Assembly: GCA_030424955.1 (NCBI GenBank)
Contig: JAUHVS010000220.1
Span: forward strand, 1 to 8,412
DNA length: 8,412 nucleotides
Direction: 5' to 3'
DNA from: a bacterium
Lineage (GTDB): Bacteria; Myxococcota_A; Bradymonadia; UBA7976; UBA1532
Below the pieces are notes generated by a model. The model was not told where the DNA came from. It ran no database searches and was given only the letters and a program-made list of their open reading frames with translations. This document shows positions 4,998 through 8,412 of the stretch, in pieces (the stretch's first letter is position 1; every line of letters begins with the position of its first letter). A program made the position numbers and the translations under genes.

Positions 4998-6509
4998 ATG
5001 CATCTTGCGCTCCCGCACCGGACGCGCGCCTTTGGCTTGTTCGTGTTGTGCTGGATGTGCACGCGCACAGCCCACAGCGCGGCGCCCGACGCGCCGCCCG
5101 CGGCGACGCCGCCGCCGCCGCTGGCAGGACCTCGGCTCGACCTCGACGGCCTCCTGGAGCAGGTCCGCGCCGACAACCCCGCGGTGCGGATCGCGCGGGC
5201 CAAGCTGGCCGACTACGACGCCCAGTTCACCCGCGCCTACTACGCCTGGACCCCCCAGCTGAAGATCGACTCGCTGCTCGCGCCCTTGCCGGAGCGCCGC
5301 CTGCTGCGCGAGTGCATCGTCGGCACCTGGCCAGTGGCGGGGCAGGTTGATCCGGCCCTGGTCGGCCCGTGCCCGGGGCAGAACATCGAGGATGATCAGC
5401 GGATCACGGCGGACACCGAGATCGGCATCCTGGTGCGCGCCACCGCGCGGGTGACCCTGCCGATCTACACCTTCGGGAAGGTCGAGGCGGGCGTGAAGGC
5501 CGCCCGAGCGGGGGTTGAGGTCGGGCAGGTCGGCGTCGAGATGACGCAGGCCCAGCTGGAGCTGCTGGTCAAGCAGGCCTACTACGGCGTGCAGTTTGCG
5601 CACAGCGTGCTCGAGGTCCTCCGGGACGGCCGCACGCGCATGCTGGCGGCGAAGGCCGACATCGACAAGGAGCTGGCCAAGGAGTCCGGGCGCTTCACCA
5701 GCAACGACTTGCGCAAGCTGGTGGTGCAGCAGGCGGAGCTCGAGGCCAGCTACCTCGAGACCGAGGCCCTGGCGGAGCAGGCGGCCGAGGGCGTGCGCGT
5801 CGCGGCCAACCTGGCGCCGGGCGAGCCGTTCCATCTGGATCGCAGCGATCTGCGCCCCGTGCGCATCGAGTCGCGCAGCCTGGAGGCCTACCTGGAGTTG
5901 GCGCTGGTGTCACGGCCGGATCTGCGGCTGGCGGACGCGGCGCTGCGGGCCAGGGTGAGCCTCGTCGAGCTTGAAGAGGCGGCGTTCTATCCCGACATCG
6001 CCCTGATCGGGCAGTTCGGCTTTGCCCGCGGCACGAGCGCCGAAGACAACCCCGATCCCTTCGCGAACGACCCCTTCAACTTCTTGAGCTGGGGAGTGGT
6101 GCTGGGCGCGGAGTGGAAGCTCGACTTTGCGACCCAGTTCGGGAAGCTCGGGCGGGCCGAGGCCAAGGCGTCCGAGTCGCGCGCCCAGCGCGAGGCCCTG
6201 CAGCAGCAGGTGCGCCTCGACATCGGCGCGAAGCTGGGTCAGGTGACGCGCTACGCCCGTGAGGTCGAGGTGCGCGAGACGGCGGTCAAGGCAGGCAAGG
6301 CCTGGCTCGTGTCGGAGTCCCTCAACTTCGGGCTCGGGCTGGCCAAGACCGACGACCTGATCAGCAGCCTGACCGCCTACAGCAAGGCGCGACTCAGCTA
6401 CTTCCGCGCCATCTATGAGTACAATCTGGCTGTCGCTCGCCTGTCTCAGGCGATCGGCACCGAGCTGGCGCTGCCACCGGCAGCAGACGCCGAGCCGGCC
6501 GCTGAATAG
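4998..6509 (+). CDS. TolC-family outer-membrane efflux protein
   Basis: The 503-residue protein belongs to the outer membrane efflux protein (OEP/TolC) family. TolC trimers form a beta-barrel in the outer membrane and a long alpha-helical tunnel across the periplasm, serving as exit duct for RND, ABC or MFS pumps. A signal peptide (about residues 1-27) is followed by a Pro/Ala-rich linker. LDGLLEQVRADNPAVRIARAKLADYD is the typical first helix; RATARVTLPIYTFGKVEAGVKAA and SWGVVLGAEWKLDFATQFGKLG are the two equivalent strand-then-helix segments of the internal duplication. Long amphipathic helices fill the rest. An insert with two cysteines (RECIVGTW...VGPCPGQ) near residue 100-130 may form a disulphide in the extracellular region. 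ATG 4998 was chosen because it places the signal peptide at the N-terminus; ATG 4974 in the same frame adds eight residues and is possible. Neither has a strong ribosome site. mlaC follows after 87 bases on the same strand. The partner pump is not in the window. Confidence 0.9.
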   Translation: MHLALPHRTRAFGLFVLCWMCTRTAHSAAPDAPPAATPPPPLAGPRLDLDGLLEQVRADNPAVRIARAKLADYDAQFTRAYYAWTPQLKIDSLLAPLPERRLLRECIVGTWPVAGQVDPALVGPCPGQNIEDDQRITADTEIGILVRATARVTLPIYTFGKVEAGVKAARAGVEVGQVGVEMTQAQLELLVKQAYYGVQFAHSVLEVLRDGRTRMLAAKADIDKELAKESGRFTSNDLRKLVVQQAELEASYLETEALAEQAAEGVRVAANLAPGEPFHLDRSDLRPVRIESRSLEAYLELALVSRPDLRLADAALRARVSLVELEEAAFYPDIALIGQFGFARGTSAEDNPDPFANDPFNFLSWGVVLGAEWKLDFATQFGKLGRAEAKASESRAQREALQQQVRLDIGAKLGQVTRYAREVEVRETAVKAGKAWLVSESLNFGLGLAKTDDLISSLTAYSKARLSYFRAIYEYNLAVARLSQAIGTELALPPAADAEPAAE

Positions 6510-6540
6510 GCACCCGTTGAGGCCGTCCGGGGCGGCCAAT

Positions 6541-6567
6541 GGTGGGCGGCCTGCGGGCCGGGCCACC
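6541..6567 (+). other. Hairpin between tolC-like and mlaC genes
   Basis: In the 87-base gap, GGTGG (6541-6545) can pair with CCACC (6563-6567), enclosing GGCC-TGCG-GGCC (6548-6559). No T-tract follows, so it is unlikely to be a full terminator; it might stabilise one part of the transcript or act as partial attenuation. The stem is visible; any role is inference. Confidence 0.25.
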
Positions 6568-6596
6568 CTGCTTCAAAGACAGAAGGGATCTCAGCC

Positions 6597-7313
6597 ATGA
6601 ATCGCATCCTCCAGGCGCTGCTCCTGTTGCTCGTCAGCCTGAGCGCGGCCCACGCGGGCCCGCCCACCAAGTTCCTGCAGGGACAGGTCGACGCGGTCCG
6701 TGGCCTGCTCGCGGTGAGCACCGACGGTGACGCCGCGAAGAGCCGCGAGCTCGACGGCAAGCTGATGGCGTTCATCGACCCGGTCATGGAGTTCGACGCC
6801 CTCAGCGAGCGCGCGCTGCAGAAGCACTGGCCCACCCTGACGCCTGCGCAGCGCACGGAGTTCTCGACGCTGTTCCGCGAGCTGGTGTTTCGCAGCTACC
6901 TGAAGAAGGTCCGCTCGGCGAACAACGACTACACGCTGGTGTATGAGGACGAGGAGGCCAAGGGTCGGCGCGAGGCCGCCGTCACCGTGATCGCCAAGAC
7001 CAAGAAGGCCGAGATCGAGCTGGTCTTCCACCTGCGGGCCGTGAAGGGCCGCCGGTTCGTGACCGACGACATCATCATCGATGAGGTCAGCCTGGTCGGA
7101 AACTACCGGGAGCAGTTCAACAAGATCATCGCGAAGGACGGCTTCGGGGCGCTGATCGTGAAGATGAAGAGCAAGCTCGAGAAGCTGGGCGGCGAGCCGC
7201 TGCCGCCTGTGGTCAAGGCTGCAGAGGACGCAGCGCCTGCGGCGGCGCCTGGGTCGGCCGCCCCGGCCAGTGCGGCCCCGACGAGCGCGGCGCCGGCCAG
7301 CGCCGCGCCCTGA
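6597..7313 (+). CDS. mlaC: MlaC-family periplasmic phospholipid carrier
   Basis: The 238-residue protein has a clear signal peptide (MNRILQALLLLLVSLSAAHA, cleavage after Ala20) and the MlaC / Ttg2D 'toluene tolerance' fold. MlaC carries phospholipids through the periplasm between an outer-membrane complex and the inner-membrane MlaFEDB ABC transporter. Family-typical segments are the early MAFIDPVMEFDALSERAL, HWPTLTPAQRTEFSTLFREL near residue 80-100, the central LVYEDEEAKGRREAAVTV then AEIELVFHLRAVKGRRFV, and the closing DDIIIDEVSLVGNYREQFNK, which in the family is DvviEGvSlv-YR-qF. ATG 6597 follows a GAAGGGA ribosome site by about 9 bases. The final 35 residues are an Ala/Pro/Ser tail absent from typical MlaC. 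It follows a TolC-family gene, an arrangement suggesting that TolC supplies the outer-membrane end. MlaE, F and D are not adjacent. Family assignment is firm; the direction and nature of the lipid are inferred. Confidence 0.88.
   Translation: MNRILQALLLLLVSLSAAHAGPPTKFLQGQVDAVRGLLAVSTDGDAAKSRELDGKLMAFIDPVMEFDALSERALQKHWPTLTPAQRTEFSTLFRELVFRSYLKKVRSANNDYTLVYEDEEAKGRREAAVTVIAKTKKAEIELVFHLRAVKGRRFVTDDIIIDEVSLVGNYREQFNKIIAKDGFGALIVKMKSKLEKLGGEPLPPVVKAAEDAAPAAAPGSAAPASAAPTSAAPASAAP
7254..7310 (+). repeat. 15-bp tandem repeat coding for the SAAPA tail
   Basis: Nineteen codons at the end of mlaC read SAAPA-SAAPT-SAAPA-SAAP, an imperfect 15-base unit repeated about 3.8 times. Synonymous positions differ between units (for example TCG, AGT, AGC for Ser), so it is not a fresh expansion. 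The product would be a flexible low-complexity tail. Confidence 0.75.
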
Positions 7314-7322
7314 GATCCGCCT

Positions 7323-7358
7323 GCGCAGGGCGACGGGGCAGCCTGCCCGCGCCTGCGC
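7323..7358. terminator. Nested inverted repeats between convergent genes
   Basis: In the 74-base gap between mlaC (plus) and the FHA gene (minus), GCGCAGG (7323-7329) pairs with CCTGCGC (7352-7358), and inside it GGGCA (7336-7340) pairs with TGCCC (7344-7348) around a 3-base loop. The two-stage stem is strong and lies where a bidirectional terminator is expected. Neither strand shows a run of T after it, so termination might need Rho or rest on the stem alone. Confidence 0.4.
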
Positions 7359-7387
7359 CCTCGCCGTCCCGCCCGGCTCTGTCGCGC

Positions 7388-8143
7388 CTACCGCATCAAC
7401 AGCAGCGTCAACAGCACCCCTAGGGTGGCGGCGCCAAGCACCGCGATGGCGAACACGGCGTTTGCAGACAGCTTGGCGCGGCGCCGGCCCTGGCCGCGGG
7501 CGTCCACCAGCATGCACTCCACGCTGCCGAACTGTAGCCGCTGGCCGTGCCACACCCGCACCGACTGCTCGACGTCGCGACCGCCCGCAAAGGTGCCGTT
7601 GCTGGAGTTGAGGTCCGTCAGCACGTAGGTGCCGTCGTCCTGCCGCTTGAGCCGGGCGTGGTGGCGGCTCACCGACACGTCGGCCAGGCTCACGTCATTC
7701 TCATCGGTGCGCCCGACGCAGGTGATCGGCTCGAAGAGCAGGTGCTCGCGGCCGGCCTGGGGGCCGCTGATGATCACGAGCTTTCCGTGGGCGTGCTCGG
7801 GCAAGACGATGGCCGTCCCGATGCCGTCTTGGGCAGGCTTCAGTTTGCCTGTGGCGCGTTCCAGGTAGACCCGGTAGGCGCCGACCCGCACGCTGGCGCT
7901 CTCATCGATGGGGGTCGCCCCTCGGATGCGGTGATCGTTGACCAGCACGCCGTTGGCGCTGGCCTCGTCCACAACATACGCCGTGAGGCCGTCGAGGAAG
8001 ATGCGCGCGTGGTCTCGTGAGACGGTCGTGCCAGGGAGCACGATGTCGTTGTCGGGGCCACGGCCAAGGCGCAGCTCGCCGTCGAAGAGGGCGTGCTCGC
8101 TCACGAGCGCGCCCCGTTCGTCTTCGACGACGACGATGTACAT
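7388..8143 (-). CDS. Protein with two FHA domains and a C-terminal membrane anchor
   Basis: The 251-residue protein holds two forkhead-associated domains, modules that bind phosphothreonine peptides. FHA1 (about 1-95): LGR (26-28), SRDH (42-45), ASANGVLVN (Asn64-Gly65). FHA2 (about 120-215): VGR (Arg145), SRHH (159-162), NSSNGT (Asn182-Gly183). In both, the Arg, Ser-Arg-x-His and Asn-Gly positions needed for phosphopeptide contact are kept. A basic stretch (RGQGRRRAK) then precedes a single hydrophobic helix (about 228-250) ending LLTLLLMR, so it is a tail-anchored protein with both FHA domains in the cytoplasm. It probably scaffolds Ser/Thr-kinase-modified partners at the membrane. The gene lies 16 bases after the stop of a CpaF-like ATPase gene on the same strand, a pairing often seen where FHA proteins regulate secretion or Tad pili. 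The start ATG 8143 has no purine-rich ribosome site (the upstream 17 bases are pyrimidine-rich), so translation may depend on coupling. Confidence 0.9.
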   Translation of the reverse strand: MYIVVVEDERGALVSEHALFDGELRLGRGPDNDIVLPGTTVSRDHARIFLDGLTAYVVDEASANGVLVNDHRIRGATPIDESASVRVGAYRVYLERATGKLKPAQDGIGTAIVLPEHAHGKLVIISGPQAGREHLLFEPITCVGRTDENDVSLADVSVSRHHARLKRQDDGTYVLTDLNSSNGTFAGGRDVEQSVRVWHGQRLQFGSVECMLVDARGQGRRRAKLSANAVFAIAVLGAATLGVLLTLLLMR

Positions 8144-8159
8144 CAGAGAGGGGGAGGGG

Positions 8160-8412
8160 TCAGCTGAAGCTGGCCATGTCGAAGTCGAAGCCCAGGCTCT
8201 GCGCGTTGGTCACCCAGCGGGGCACGTGGCCCGAGGCCGCGGGGCCGCTGAAGACCTCGGTGCGCTGGCCATCGATGTCGATGACCTGGGTGACGACCAG
8301 CTTCCCGTCCGCGTAGCGCAGCAGCTGCACCAGCACGTCTGCGGCCTCGTGGACCAACGCGTTGATGGCGTCGTCGCCCACCGAGACGGCGGTGCCTGCC
8401 TGGCGCACGATG
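8160..8412 (-). CDS. C-terminal end of a probable CpaF/TadA-type secretion ATPase (partial)
   Basis: The frame enters from the right edge and ends at TGA 8162-8160, giving about 84 C-terminal residues. The segment IVRQAGTAVSV, then ALVHEAADVLVQLLRYADGK, LVVTQVIDIDGQ and finally FSGPAASGHVPRWVTNAQSLGFDF resembles the end of CpaF/TadA (type II/IV secretion superfamily) ATPases: a helix ending in a DVIVQ-x-x-R-x-xDG turn, a VTxIxEIxG strand, and a closing fG-x-x-P-x-x-x-x-x-x-x-xG-x-x-x motif. These hexameric ATPases power Tad pili or related secretion. The Walker motifs lie outside the window, so the call rests on the tail alone. GTG 8408 is inside the gene, not its start. It is cotranscribed with the FHA gene 16 bases downstream. 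Confidence 0.6.
   Translation of the reverse strand, partial: IVRQAGTAVSVGDDAINALVHEAADVLVQLLRYADGKLVVTQVIDIDGQRTEVFSGPAASGHVPRWVTNAQSLGFDFDMASFS

Noticed and set aside
4689..5834. 381-codon minus-strand open frame opposite the TolC gene
   Set aside because: Arg/Gly/Leu-rich shadow frame with no domain; the plus strand encodes a full-length TolC-family protein.
6591..7553. 320-codon minus-strand open frame opposite mlaC and the FHA gene end
   Set aside because: It crosses a convergent gap and overlaps two well-supported genes; the translation is low-complexity.
1..8412. Mobile element or phage region
   Set aside because: No transposase, integrase, terminal inverted repeats, att-like direct repeats or compositional break was seen; the ParA-like gene alone does not show plasmid origin.

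Overview
The window is very GC-rich with strong G/C bias at third codon positions. Gene content (lipoproteins with MopE-like Asp/Cys repeats, a dual FHA protein next to a CpaF-like ATPase, a ParA with extra zinc-finger modules, a TolC/MlaC pair) suggests a Gram-negative, probably chromosomal, segment from a Myxococcota- or Bradymonadia-like (former Deltaproteobacteria) organism. That placement is inference from composition and families; no rRNA, tRNA or marker gene is present. I see no transposase, integrase, CRISPR array, phage gene or tRNA gene, and no gene-free stretch over 300 bases.

Layout. (1) 1-1266, plus strand: the C-terminal end of an unrecognised gene overlaps the start of a lipoprotein carrying a ComEC-type metallo-beta-lactamase domain. 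(2) 1267-1492: the longest intergenic gap, with a good sigma70-type promoter (TTGACA, 18 bp, TATAAG) and an imperfect AT-rich palindrome over the -10 box. (3) 1493-2882, plus strand: a two-gene unit of a ParA-type ATPase fused to two tandem treble-clef-like zinc fingers, and an overlapping small ribbon-helix-helix (RHH) protein. (4) 2898-4875, minus strand: a Cys/Asp-rich surface lipoprotein with four MopE-like repeats, preceded by a gene for a small helical protein of unknown function. (5) 4998-7313, plus strand: a TolC-family outer-membrane protein, then an MlaC-family periplasmic lipid carrier with an Ala/Pro-rich tail. (6) 7388-8412, minus strand: a protein with two FHA domains and a C-terminal membrane anchor, downstream of the truncated C-terminal end of a probable CpaF/TadA-type secretion ATPase.

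The most interesting part is the zinc-finger ParA plus RHH pair. Its architecture resembles type Ib partition pairs (ParF/ParG), in which a small RHH protein binds DNA, represses the operon and stimulates the ATPase. Here the ATPase carries an exact-period 43-residue duplicated zinc-finger module and no ParB gene is visible. It may be a segregation or cargo-positioning system with an added metal-, protein- or nucleic-acid-binding input. The tolC-mlaC pair stands without MlaE/F/D genes on either side and may form an envelope lipid-export route using permease components encoded elsewhere.
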